This document shows positions 1 through 8,225 of a stretch of 64,000 nt of DNA, piece by piece. The notes beneath the pieces were generated by a model. That model searched no databases. It saw only the letters and a program-made list of their open reading frames with translations, and was not told the DNA's origin. This DNA is from Pseudanabaena mucicola str. Chao 1806. GTDB taxonomy: Bacteria > Cyanobacteriota > Cyanobacteriia > Pseudanabaenales > Pseudanabaenaceae. Both the position numbers and the translations under genes were made by a program. Each line of letters opens with the position of its first letter. Position 1 is the first letter of the stretch. The stretch is from NCBI RefSeq assembly GCF_030323025.1, contig NZ_CP097329.1:3272001-3336000 (forward strand), read 5' to 3'.

Positions 1-637
1 CAGGGATACGTTGAATCAAACCTTTGCGTTCTAGCTTACCAAGTACACGAGTTACAGTTTCCCTAGCTAAACCACTTAAACTACTTAGCTCGCGATGAGG
101 TAAGTTGGGTATTTCTAAACCACTAGTACCCTTAGTACCCTGACCTTCTGCTAAGAATAACAGCACATCAGCAACTCGTGAAGTACTATCTGCCTCTCGC
201 AGCCGTAAACGACGATTGACTTGACGGAGACGCTTCGCCATTAACCTTGCCAAATGGATACCTGCGGCAGGTTCTGTCTCAATCAAGTGTACAAAGTCAG
301 ATGCAGGAAGGCTGCCAATTGTTGTGGGTGTCAGCGTAATGACATCCGTTGAGCGTGGTACTTGATCGAGGGGAGCCATCTCACCAAACATTTCCCCAAA
401 GCCAAGAATGTTAAGGGTAATTTCTTTACCATCAAGATTATAGGTACGAATCTTTACCCAGCCACTCAAAATAAAGTAAACTGAGTTACCCCAGTCATTT
501 TCTAGCAAAATCACCTGATCGGCTGGATGGCTGCGCGTAACCATATGGGCAGTCGCCCTTATCACTGCTTCATCAGGCAACCCCATAAAAAATGGGGCAG
601 ACATGATTTTTTGCTGAAGATCAGTTCCATCCCGCAT
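1..637 (-). CDS. Crp/Fnr-family transcription regulator (C-terminus cut by window edge)
   Basis: The gene reads leftwards from ATG at 635-637 and is still open at base 1, so about 212 residues are visible. The N-terminal two thirds form a cyclic-nucleotide-binding-like beta barrel: the stretch LSGWVKIRTYNLDGKEITLN is followed by GEMFGEMAPL, close to the phosphate-binding cassette of CRP proteins. A long dimer helix follows (AGIHLARLMAKRLRQVNRR), then a winged helix with the recognition-type motif LSGLARETVTRVLGKLERKG near the edge. It should bind DNA as a dimer and sense a small ligand. The arginine expected in a true cAMP pocket is not clear, so the ligand is unknown. No partner gene lies beside it; the TerB-like gene downstream of its start is on the same strand but 185 bp away. 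Confidence 0.9.
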   Translation of the reverse strand, partial: MRDGTDLQQKIMSAPFFMGLPDEAVIRATAHMVTRSHPADQVILLENDWGNSVYFILSGWVKIRTYNLDGKEITLNILGFGEMFGEMAPLDQVPRSTDVITLTPTTIGSLPASDFVHLIETEPAAGIHLARLMAKRLRQVNRRLRLREADSTSRVADVLLFLAEGQGTKGTSGLEIPNLPHRELSSLSGLARETVTRVLGKLERKGLIQRIP

Positions 638-822
638 AGTAGATGCTCTTAGCTATTAAAAAACTTTACTGTAAATATTTTTCTCTGAAAAAATTCACTG
701 ACAGTAACTACTTTATCTGAGTTTGAGACAAAGGCATTGTCAATCAGCACAATAACTTAGTCATTTTAGTAATTATTCAGTAATTAGTAGCCTGAAAATT
801 ATTAAACTAATTTATGCGGCAT

Positions 823-1308
823 CTAGTTATTCAGGATCCTATTTAGCCTTGATGCGAGGGCTTTGATGATCCCCTGATGTTGAATTTCATCTGGGGGAAT
901 TATTGATGCTTCAATATCAGCGACTACTTCTGATGGTAGGTCTAATATTCTAACCAGTCTTTGATATGCAGCGGCTTCATCAAGATTGACTCTTGGCTCA
1001 TTAGGATTACGACCGCTCACCTGAATTACTTGGTAGCCAAGTCTTAAAGTTAGTTTGCGATCTTCAAAACTCTTGATGTGTGGTACAACTTCCTCTAAAG
1101 GGATATTTTGCCCTAAATAATCTCTGAGGCGACTCTTAAGGGAATTACGCTCTGTGTCAGTCTTGGCAAATAATGCGGCAAATTCATCAAGCATAAGGCG
1201 AATTTCGTCAGGTTCAAGCTTGCCATCAGCCCAAGCCATAGCTGCAACTGCACGCAGAATATCCATTTGACGTGGACTAATCGGAGGTGGGAGTTCTTGA
1301 AGTGTCAT
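823..1308 (-). CDS. TerB-like (tellurite-resistance-fold) protein
   Basis: A 161-residue all-helical protein. Residues about 15-60 carry the acidic helix pair typical of the TerB/DjlA N-terminal fold (AVAAMAWADGKLEPDEIRLM), where the acidic residues are proposed to bind metal. The rest is charged and helical, with no signal peptide or membrane segment, so it should be cytoplasmic. The ATG start gives the expected N-terminus. TerB-like proteins are common in cyanobacteria with no proven role, and no other ter genes are nearby, so tellurite resistance is not implied. It lies between the regulator and a transposon and is probably transcribed alone. Confidence 0.7.
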   Translation of the reverse strand: MTLQELPPPISPRQMDILRAVAAMAWADGKLEPDEIRLMLDEFAALFAKTDTERNSLKSRLRDYLGQNIPLEEVVPHIKSFEDRKLTLRLGYQVIQVSGRNPNEPRVNLDEAAAYQRLVRILDLPSEVVADIEASIIPPDEIQHQGIIKALASRLNRILNN

Positions 1309-1521
1309 AGATTTAACCTCAAATCAAACCTGGTTGCCAAATATGCACAAATCATAGGGCAAAGCATAGGGAGAATTTTGTTAAAACATTCCGTACTTCA
1401 TCAATACTTCATAGATATTAACGAGCAGGCTCTGATACCGTAAAAATTTTAGAGAGTGCTGAATCGCATTTCTCTCAAAAATTTATCTGTGTTTTAATTC
1501 AGTAGGGATCTCTTTGACACT

Positions 1522-1542
1522 CCCCGCACTGAAGTGACGGGG
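1522..1542 (-). repeat. tnpB right-end hairpin (probable omega-RNA 3' part)
   Basis: The sequence CCCCG-CACT-GA-AGTG-A-CGGGG folds into a hairpin with one bulged A, 10 bp past the tnpB stop codon. In characterised TnpB systems the 3' end of the gene and the right end encode the guide (omega) RNA scaffold, with the guide read from the flank. By analogy the guide would come from bases just below about 1518. Confidence 0.6.
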
Positions 1543-1551
1543 ATTCCTGAT

Positions 1552-2727
1552 TCAGCGAGACAACTTGCCAGATAGACTTGCATCTAATTGGTAGAGGTCG
1601 AACTCTCCACAGGCGTGAATTTGGGTATGCCCTACCCTATTTAGACCAATAGCTAAAATATTCAGAGCCGCATTGTGGTCACGGTCTAATACAGTGCCAC
1701 AATGTCCACAGTGATGTGTACGCTGACTCAATGTTTTGACAACTTGCTTACCGCAGTTTGAGCAATTCTGGCTTGTATATTGGGGCGGTACAGCCACAGT
1801 AACCTTGCCAAACACCTTGCCAAAATATTCAACCCAATCTCGAAACATAGACCAGCTTGCATCTGAAATAGACTTAGCCAATTTATGATTTTTGACCATA
1901 TTCCGCACTTGCAAATCTTCATAAGCAATCAGGTCGTTAGACCGAACCACGCACCTTGCGGTCTTAACTGCAAAGTCTTTACGCTGCCTTGATACTTGCA
2001 AATGCTTTCTGGCTAACCGCTTAATTGCTTTCCTACGATTAGCAGATCCCTTTTTACGCTTAGAAACCCTGCGCTGCAATTTTTTGAGTTGACGCTCTGA
2101 CTTTCTAAGATAGCGAGGATTCTCAACTACTTCGCCTTTTGAGTCAGTGTAGAAGTGATTAAGTCCAACATCTAACCCGATAGTAGTTTTTGATGGTTCT
2201 ATTTCTTCACGCCGATCAACATCAACACAGAATTGAGCATAGTAACCATCAGCCCGTCTTACCAGTCTGATTCGTTTTATCTGCTCTATCTGGTAGAAAT
2301 TAAGGTCACGTGAACCAATTAATTTGAGTCTGCCAATCTTAAAGCCATCAGTCAAAGTTAGATGTTTCCGATCTTCACTAAGCTTCCATCCTGAAGTTTT
2401 GTATTCCACAGAATGACCACGCTTTTTGAATCTGGGAAAACCTTTCTTCCCTGATACTTTCTTCTTGCAATTTTCAAAGAACCGATTAATCGCTGACCAT
2501 GCTCTCTCAGCACTGGCTTGCCTTGCCTGTGAGTTTAGTTTTTTTGCAAACTCAAACTCTTTGGCAAGCACAGCGCAGTATTTATTCAGGTCGTACTTAT
2601 CGCTATCCTTTACATCCATCCATAGCCTTAAAGCCTTATTACGCACAAACAAAGCAGTACGAATCGCCTCATCTATGAGGTTGTACTGCTCTGTCTTGCC
2701 TTTAAGTTTTGCTTCAAGTACTAACAT
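1552..2727 (-). CDS. tnpB: TnpB RNA-guided endonuclease
   Basis: A 391-residue TnpB of full family length. The RuvC-like active site looks complete: D186 in GLDVGLNHF, E270 in IAYEDL and D350 in LDRDHNAALN. A four-cysteine zinc ribbon (C322, C325, C340, C343) lies between the last two catalytic residues. The N-terminal helix-turn-helix region and the basic arginine/lysine-rich stretch at about 205-245 are present. TnpB proteins cut DNA guided by an RNA made from the element's right end; this helps the element persist. Translation starts at the ATG at 2725-2727, which gives the usual N-terminus. No frameshift or stop is seen, so the protein may be active. Confidence 0.92.
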   Translation of the reverse strand: MLVLEAKLKGKTEQYNLIDEAIRTALFVRNKALRLWMDVKDSDKYDLNKYCAVLAKEFEFAKKLNSQARQASAERAWSAINRFFENCKKKVSGKKGFPRFKKRGHSVEYKTSGWKLSEDRKHLTLTDGFKIGRLKLIGSRDLNFYQIEQIKRIRLVRRADGYYAQFCVDVDRREEIEPSKTTIGLDVGLNHFYTDSKGEVVENPRYLRKSERQLKKLQRRVSKRKKGSANRRKAIKRLARKHLQVSRQRKDFAVKTARCVVRSNDLIAYEDLQVRNMVKNHKLAKSISDASWSMFRDWVEYFGKVFGKVTVAVPPQYTSQNCSNCGKQVVKTLSQRTHHCGHCGTVLDRDHNAALNILAIGLNRVGHTQIHACGEFDLYQLDASLSGKLSR

Positions 2728-2774
2728 GGATTTAGTAAGTCTTATGCTGTATGTTATAGCATAGATTAATACAA

Positions 2775-2796
2775 AGCCGTCCTAGAAGGACGGGCT
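2775..2796 (-). repeat. tnpB left-end hairpin
   Basis: An imperfect hairpin (AGCCGTCC / GGACGGGCT around a short loop) 48 bp upstream of the tnpB start. It is the usual subterminal structure at the left end of IS200/IS605 elements, where a partner TnpA would bind. Confidence 0.6.
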
Positions 2797-2820
2797 TTTA
2801 AACCCAATTTTTCGATAAAA

Positions 2821-3351
2821 CTAAGAATTTGTTGATGAGATCTTTTGCTGAAGTAAAGTTGTGTTGATTGCGCTGAGATTAATTTGAATTTCGAGGCGTT
2901 GATTTTCATCTCGAAATAGTAGGACTGTGTCGCCGTTAGGTTGAGTGAGGCTCCCAAACTGTGGATCGTCTAGCTTAATCTTTTGGTAGACGATTTTAGG
3001 CAGCGTCACACGAAGCTGGTAACTTCTGCCTGATGAAGGCAATACGTCTAAACATTGATTAAATAGATCGAGTTTGAGATAGCCAACCGAAATATTACGC
3101 TCATCAGGACTACTGGGTTTATACCAATAAAGAGTAATACCTCGTAAGCTAGGGGCTTGAATCGTGAAGGTTTCGTCGAGAGATTGTTTGCTCCAGTCGA
3201 TCGCTTCATAATTGGTACTGTCAGTAATGGGGCGTTGTTGCCAAATAATTTCTTGTCCAGCAAGGGATGCCCACCATTGAGCAATGCGTGCCAGATTTGA
3301 CTCAGCTTCAGGATCGGTGCTACCAAGTTGCCAAATAATGGTTGCTTCCAT
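2821..3351 (-). CDS. Conserved hypothetical protein
   Basis: A 176-residue soluble protein with no signal peptide or transmembrane segment. The N-terminal part is rich in tryptophan (IIWQLGS..., QWWASLAGQ, IIWQQRP), and the rest looks like alternating beta strands with polar loops. I do not recognise a family with a known function. The ATG at 3349-3351 is the natural start, and the stop lies about 20 bp before the tnpB element. It may be co-oriented by chance with tnpB. The base composition matches the neighbours, so there is no sign of recent transfer. Confidence 0.65.
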   Translation of the reverse strand: MEATIIWQLGSTDPEAESNLARIAQWWASLAGQEIIWQQRPITDSTNYEAIDWSKQSLDETFTIQAPSLRGITLYWYKPSSPDERNISVGYLKLDLFNQCLDVLPSSGRSYQLRVTLPKIVYQKIKLDDPQFGSLTQPNGDTVLLFRDENQRLEIQINLSAINTTLLQQKISSTNS

Positions 3352-3462
3352 TAGTTTTTAAGTGTGCTTACTTTTTATTCAAGCAAATAATTTTTGTAGC
3401 TCTTTTGTTTACAAAAGGCTGTATAAAAGGATAGCAGATACGTTTGAGGAGATGTAAGGGCA

Positions 3463-3642
3463 ATGTTTGGAATTGGATGGCCAGAATTAATTGTAATTTC
3501 GCTTGTGGGTGTGGCAATTTTTGGAGCTAAACGTATCCCTGAGATCGGTCGTAGCGTGGGACAATCTCTCCGAGGATTTCAGGATGAGATGAGGGGGCAA
3601 GGTGAAGCAGATCCTGCAAATACATCTGAGAAGAACAATTAG
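3463..3642 (+). CDS. tatA: Sec-independent translocase TatA/Hcf106-type subunit
   Basis: A 59-residue protein with the TatA layout: a short N-terminal membrane helix starting MFGIGWPELIVISLVG, a hinge FGAKRIPEIGRSVG with the conserved phenylalanine-glycine and proline, and an amphipathic helix (GRSVGQSLRGFQDEMR) followed by a short polar tail. TatA forms the pore-like assembly that moves folded twin-arginine substrates across the thylakoid or plasma membrane with TatC. The ATG at 3463 follows a GAGGAGATGTAAGGG purine stretch that can act as ribosome-binding site. No tatC is adjacent, as is usual in cyanobacteria. The tail is shorter than in many TatA proteins. Confidence 0.88.
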   Translation: MFGIGWPELIVISLVGVAIFGAKRIPEIGRSVGQSLRGFQDEMRGQGEADPANTSEKNN

Positions 3643-3697
3643 CAAATAAAGATTTTGAGAGTGTAGCTTTGCCACACTCTCAAAATCTTTATTTGCT
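3641..3697. terminator. Bidirectional terminator, perfect 24-bp inverted repeat
   Basis: Arms at 3641-3664 and 3674-3697 are perfect reverse complements around a 9-nt loop. The structure lies exactly between the convergent tatA and tsaE genes and overlaps the tatA stop codon; its right arm runs into the tsaE stop codon. It can end transcription from both sides, though the flanking T tracts are short. Confidence 0.75.
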
Positions 3698-4266
3698 TAC
3701 AAAAGCACACTAGTATTTGGGAGACTTTTAAGAAGCTCTACATAGGTTCTGCCCTTGGCAATTAGTTGAATAAGTCGATCACTAGGCAAGTCATCGACAA
3801 AATCTTCAGCTAAAGCATCTGTTTGGACTTGATGTTTTTGTTCTTGATCATAGAATGTACTTGCTGGCATTGAGAGATTAATCTTTAGATGTTGTGGAGG
3901 GATAGTGAGTAACTTGCTTGCCCATTCGATCGCTACGACACCGAGAGGGAAATCTTCACCCCGCCAATATTCTTCTAAGTGAAGGCTGGGAACTTGTGAT
4001 GGATCGAGGCGATAGAGATCAATATGATACAGTGGCAAGCGCCCTTCGGTATATTCATCGATGAGGGTAAAGGTGGGGCTAGCGATCGTGGTACTAATAC
4101 CAAGAGCCTGCCCAAAAGCTTGCATGAAAGTAGTTTTACCACTGCCCAGATTTCCTTCTAGCAAGATAATTGTACCTGTGGTCACAAGTTGGGCTAGTTG
4201 GGTGGCGATCGCTTGAGTCGCAGCTAGATTCTTAGCATAAAGGTCAATCTTTAAAGTCTCAGTCAT
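3697..4266 (-). CDS. tsaE: tRNA threonylcarbamoyladenosine biosynthesis ATPase TsaE
   Basis: A 189-residue P-loop protein. Walker A is GNLGSGKTT at about residues 38-46, followed by the TsaE pattern SPTFTLIDEY and the HIDLYRL strand. TsaE is the ATPase that works with TsaB and TsaD to transfer the threonylcarbamoyl group to A37 of ANN-decoding tRNAs. The length is slightly above the usual 150-165 residues because of a C-terminal extension after the core; the extension (from about residue 150) has no recognised motif. The ATG start gives a standard N-terminus. It is convergent with tatA and divergent from moaC, with a 109-bp gap to the moaC start. Confidence 0.9.
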   Translation of the reverse strand: MTETLKIDLYAKNLAATQAIATQLAQLVTTGTIILLEGNLGSGKTTFMQAFGQALGISTTIASPTFTLIDEYTEGRLPLYHIDLYRLDPSQVPSLHLEEYWRGEDFPLGVVAIEWASKLLTIPPQHLKINLSMPASTFYDQEQKHQVQTDALAEDFVDDLPSDRLIQLIAKGRTYVELLKSLPNTSVLL

Positions 4267-4375
4267 ATATTCAGGTAGACTTTTGTACTAGGGAAAGAGT
4301 TTATTGCTATCAGTTAAGCGCAAACTCTATCAATACCTTGTTTTTTATTATTGTGCGAATTGCAGCAAAGCTTTT

Positions 4376-4888
4376 ATGGATACGGATACTCCTCAGTCAC
4401 TGGCTCATCTTGATCAAAGTGGTAATGCTCAAATGGTGGATGTGACGCTCAAGCCATCAACAGTAAGAAGAGCGATCGCCGTATGCGAAATATCCATGAA
4501 AACAACCACCTTGGACGCAATCCAAGCAGGAAACTTACCGAAAGGAGATGTTTTAGGCACGGCAAGATTGGCAGGGATTATGGCAGCAAAACAAACTGCC
4601 AACTTAATCCCAATGTGTCATCCACTAAATTTGACTGGTGTCGATGTCAAAATTATTTTAGATGAAAATATTCCTGGTTATCAGATTGAAGCAGAGGTCA
4701 AGACCAAAGCTGAGACTGGGGTAGAAATGGAGGCATTAACTGCTGTTACCATTGCGGCTCTCACCATTTATGATATGGCTAAATCCCTAGAAAAAACGAT
4801 GATTATTTCTAATGCAAGGTTATTACATAAAAGTGGGGGAAAGTCGGGAGAATTTAATTCACCGAGTGGCGCATTTTGCGATCTTTGA
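4376..4888 (+). CDS. moaC: Cyclic pyranopterin monophosphate synthase MoaC
   Basis: A 170-residue enzyme of molybdenum-cofactor synthesis that converts the MoaA product into cyclic pyranopterin monophosphate. The catalytic residues are in place: H82 in MCHPL, D133 and K136 in [10 protein letters not shown], with the same spacing as H77, D128 and K131 of Escherichia coli MoaC. GGKSGEF near the C-terminus is also typical. The ATG at 4376 is chosen; an upstream in-frame start at 4304 would add 24 residues unlike the family. No other moa genes are adjacent. Confidence 0.93.
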   Translation: MDTDTPQSLAHLDQSGNAQMVDVTLKPSTVRRAIAVCEISMKTTTLDAIQAGNLPKGDVLGTARLAGIMAAKQTANLIPMCHPLNLTGVDVKIILDENIPGYQIEAEVKTKAETGVEMEALTAVTIAALTIYDMAKSLEKTMIISNARLLHKSGGKSGEFNSPSGAFCDL

Positions 4889-4897
4889 AGCAAATTT

Positions 4898-5092
4898 TTA
4901 GGCAGCTTTGTGCCCTGCGTTCGCAATTAGTTCACGGACTTGAGATTCAGGTAATTGAGTCTCGATATTAACTGTTTTAGAAGCAGGATCACCTGTAACT
5001 ATTGCTGATGTATCGGCAAATTGGATCGCTTTGGAAATTGTTTCGATACAACTAGCACAGCCGATTGAGGGAACCAATAACTTTAAAGACAT
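4898..5092 (-). CDS. atx1: Copper chaperone, Atx1-like HMA-domain protein
   Basis: A 64-residue single heavy-metal-associated domain. The metal site is GCASC (C12, C15), and a histidine sits at position 61 (NAGH). The same residues at the same positions (C12, C15, H61) are known from the cyanobacterial Atx1 of Synechocystis, which hands Cu(I) to the CtaA and PacS ATPases for thylakoid plastocyanin and cytochrome oxidase. The ATG at 5090-5092 is preferred; an upstream start would add 11 hydrophobic residues not found in Atx1. No P-type ATPase gene is beside it. It is convergent with moaC, with only 9 bp between the stop codons. Confidence 0.85.
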   Translation of the reverse strand: MSLKLLVPSIGCASCIETISKAIQFADTSAIVTGDPASKTVNIETQLPESQVRELIANAGHKAA

Positions 5093-5361
5093 ATTAAGGA
5101 AGCACTCTAAAGGCAATATAAACATTTGTAGATTATAAAGCTATTAGTAAGCAGGTTTAGCATACATTAGATCTTCATCTTTAAACTACTCTGTTTTAAG
5201 ATGCTAATCCCTCATTGTGGCATGAGTATATTCGGTATAAGAGGATTTAGAAACCTTGTTCACTTGTGACGGGATGTTTCAGTTATGCTCAGACTTTTAA
5301 TTTTCAATGTAAAATTAATGTAACCGCGATATTTGGTATTTAGTATAAGAATTTGGCTATT

Positions 5362-8163
5362 ATGCAAAATATCCTAGATCTTATTCAATGCGGAATTTTT
5401 GTTTTGACCGTTGAGTCAAATCCAGATGTATCAAGTGAAGATGATCTGGAGTTAACACTACGCTTTGAAATTGCCAATCTTGCTTTTGTGCATCTGGTAT
5501 TTGGGGAACGAATGATCGATCAAACTGTTGATATAATTGGATTAACAGTTAATGAATGCTTACCTTTAGAATTTGCTAATTCCTTAGATTCACATATTCG
5601 TCAGTGCTTGCAATCGCAACAAAAGGTTGAGTATGAAGCACATCTTGATCTGATTACTAATCGAGTTTTATTAATTTCGTTATCACTTAAAACTTGCGAT
5701 AGTGATAATCTGCAAAAAATTATCGGTACTTGTCAAAATATGACAAATTTATCGAAATCTAAGGCTCATGTTAGATATGCCAATGATCAAAAATTTGGTC
5801 ATTTAGTTAGCTCTATTTCCGATGCGTTTGTAGTAGTTGATCACGAGGGGATTGTCCGCTATGTTAACCATGCCGCCGAAGAGATGTTTGGATGTAAAGC
5901 AGAAGATATTATTGGAGAGAGTTTTGGTTTACCTATCGTCTCAGGGGAAAGTACAGATATAGACATTCTCAGTCGTGGTAAGACAACCTCGGCAGAAATG
6001 CGAGTATCAGAGACTATTGATGAAGATCGCAGAGTATATGTAGTTGCATCTTTACGTGAAGTTTCTGAACGCAATCGTGTCGAAGAATCGCTGAAATTAC
6101 GCGAACGGGCAATCGCTGCTAGTCCTAATGGAATCGTGATTACTGATGCCACGCAACCAAACAATCCGATGATCTATGTAAATCCTAGCTTTGAGAGAAT
6201 TACAGGTTATAGTGCAGCAGAAGTAATCGGACGTGATTGTAAATTTCTACAAGGTGGGGATCGCAATCAGATTGGGATCTTAGATTTACGCCAAGCGATT
6301 AAGGAACAAAGAGAATGTCACGCAGTATTACTTAACTATCGCAAGGATGGAACGCCATTTTGGAATGATTTATATATCGCACCAGTATTTAACGATCATG
6401 GTGAACTAACTAACTATATTGGTATTCAAATCGACATTACCGAACAAGTCAAATCTACCCAAAGATTATTAGAAAGTGAGGAACGTCTACGCACAGTCCT
6501 AAAATCAATTAAGGAAGGAATTACTTTTAGTGATGACTCAGGCTATTTCTCGATTTTTAATGATGGGATGGAAAATCTCACGGGATATACGATCGCTGAG
6601 GCAAATGCTAGTCATGACTTTACTAATTTTCTATATCCTGATCGGGGTGAGCATGACAAGGCTTTACAACGCTTACAACTGTTGCAAGAAACTGGTCGCA
6701 CAACTACTGTTGAAACTCGGATTTGTCATAAAGATGGCACATTTAAAGATGTTTTAGTTTCCACAAGAATTATGCTCTATAAGGGGAAACGGATGTATTT
6801 GAGTAGTTACTATGATATTACTGAACGGAAGAGGGTTGAGACTCAATTGCGCTATCAAAGCGAAAGAGAATGCTTATTAAATGCAATTTTACTCAAAATT
6901 CAGCGAGAGCTGAACCTTGAACAAGTTTTAGCAATTACAGTTAAAGAAGCTCAAGAACTATTACGCATTGATCGTGTTGCTATCTATCAATTTAATCAAG
7001 ATTGGAGTGGTACATTTGTAGTTGAAGCAGTTAATGATTTATCATTATCTATTCTTGGCAAAACTATAAATGATCCATGCTTCAATCAAGAGAATATTCA
7101 AAAATATTATAAACAACCAATATCAAGTATCAATGATGTTGAGACTGACGAAATCAGCCTATGTCACAAAGAAATTTTACGACAATTTCAAGTCAAGGCT
7201 AATATTGTTGTTGCGATTTCATTTGGAGATACCCTTTGGGGCTTACTAATTGCTCATCAGTGCTTAGAAAAACGTCTATGGGAAGAATTTGAGATTGACT
7301 TACTAAGACAATTAGCGAATCATGTGGCGATCGCGATTCAACAGGTAAAATTATTTGAGCGTGTGCAAGACCTTAATAAAAATCTCGAATTTCAAGTTAC
7401 TGAGCGAACTCAACAACTAGAGCAAAGTCTTAGACAGCTTGAAATAGCTTTACTTAAAGAGAAAGAACTAAATGAACTTAAATCTCAGTTTATTTCTAGA
7501 GCCTCCCATGAGTTCCGAACTCCTTTAGCTACAATTCAAACTGCCAGTGACCTATTACGCAACTATGGACATAAGATGTCCAATGAGAAAAAGCTCGAAA
7601 GAATCGATAAGATTCAACGAGAAGTCAAGGGGATGACTAGCCTTTTAGAAGAAGTACTGGTGATTGGTAAAACTGAATCTGGAAGGTTTGAACTACGTGG
7701 AGAGACGATTAACTTAGAATCTTTTTGTTTAGAGGTTATTGAGCAAGCAAAACTCTTAGGTAATGGTAAGCATCGAGTTATCTTTAAAAATATTAATGCG
7801 CCGACCAACATTGTAATCGATACTAAATTTTTTAAACAGATTATTGCTAATCTGTTGTCCAATGCAATTAAATATTCGCCAAATAGTACGGAGGTTAATT
7901 TTACGATTTCACAAACTAGTGATCTCCAGCCCAGACTACTATTAGAATTTAAAGACTATGGAATAGGTATTCCTGAAATTGATCAAGAAAAGATTTTTGA
8001 GCATTTTTATCGTGCTCACAATGTTGGTATGATCGCAGGGACTGGGTTAGGTATGGCAATTATCAAAAATTCCATTGACATTCTCGGTGGCACAATTCAA
8101 CTTACTAGTGTTGAAAATAAGGGGACAACTGTCCGAGTGAAGTTGCCAATATCTATGGATTAG
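5362..8163 (+). CDS. Histidine kinase with PAS, LOV, PAS and cyanobacteriochrome-like GAF domains
   Basis: A 933-residue cytoplasmic sensor kinase, counted from ATG 5362 (an in-frame TTG lies 9 bp upstream). Domains in order: a PAS at about 149-235; a LOV-type PAS at about 248-360 with GRDCKFLQG, where C293 is the flavin-adduct cysteine, then LLNYRKDGTPFWN and IGIQ with the flavin-binding asparagines and glutamine; a PAS at about 376-483; a GAF at about 503-667 with C573 in DPCF and C601 in LCHKEIL; a coiled coil; HisKA with H716 in SHEFRTP; and HATPase with NLLSNAIKYSPN, DYGIGIP and GTGLGM. The two GAF cysteines are 28 residues apart, as in DXCF cyanobacteriochromes. It probably binds both a flavin and a bilin. 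The response regulator starting 63 bp downstream is the likely target. Confidence 0.88.
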   Translation: MQNILDLIQCGIFVLTVESNPDVSSEDDLELTLRFEIANLAFVHLVFGERMIDQTVDIIGLTVNECLPLEFANSLDSHIRQCLQSQQKVEYEAHLDLITNRVLLISLSLKTCDSDNLQKIIGTCQNMTNLSKSKAHVRYANDQKFGHLVSSISDAFVVVDHEGIVRYVNHAAEEMFGCKAEDIIGESFGLPIVSGESTDIDILSRGKTTSAEMRVSETIDEDRRVYVVASLREVSERNRVEESLKLRERAIAASPNGIVITDATQPNNPMIYVNPSFERITGYSAAEVIGRDCKFLQGGDRNQIGILDLRQAIKEQRECHAVLLNYRKDGTPFWNDLYIAPVFNDHGELTNYIGIQIDITEQVKSTQRLLESEERLRTVLKSIKEGITFSDDSGYFSIFNDGMENLTGYTIAEANASHDFTNFLYPDRGEHDKALQRLQLLQETGRTTTVETRICHKDGTFKDVLVSTRIMLYKGKRMYLSSYYDITERKRVETQLRYQSERECLLNAILLKIQRELNLEQVLAITVKEAQELLRIDRVAIYQFNQDWSGTFVVEAVNDLSLSILGKTINDPCFNQENIQKYYKQPISSINDVETDEISLCHKEILRQFQVKANIVVAISFGDTLWGLLIAHQCLEKRLWEEFEIDLLRQLANHVAIAIQQVKLFERVQDLNKNLEFQVTERTQQLEQSLRQLEIALLKEKELNELKSQFISRASHEFRTPLATIQTASDLLRNYGHKMSNEKKLERIDKIQREVKGMTSLLEEVLVIGKTESGRFELRGETINLESFCLEVIEQAKLLGNGKHRVIFKNINAPTNIVIDTKFFKQIIANLLSNAIKYSPNSTEVNFTISQTSDLQPRLLLEFKDYGIGIPEIDQEKIFEHFYRAHNVGMIAGTGLGMAIIKNSIDILGGTIQLTSVENKGTTVRVKLPISMD

Positions 8164-8225
8164 GGGAAGTGCAGCCAAATACCACTCAATGCCAATATCA
8201 ACAAATTGATCGAGAAAACAAAGTC

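Larger units (their letters stand above)
1515..2800 (-). mobile_element. Solo tnpB element (IS200/IS605 superfamily, IS1341-type, no tnpA)
   Basis: A tnpB gene is bracketed by two subterminal hairpins and has no tnpA beside it. In gene orientation the left-end hairpin is at 2775-2796 and the right-end hairpin at 1522-1542, just behind the stop codon. The element sits about 20 bp beyond the stop codon of the gene at 2821-3351, so it inserted behind that gene without breaking it. Exact ends cannot be fixed because this superfamily makes no target duplication. Confidence 0.75.

Noticed and set aside
2426-2764. Plus-strand frame across the tnpB start
   Set aside because: Antisense to tnpB, with no protein-like conservation visible.
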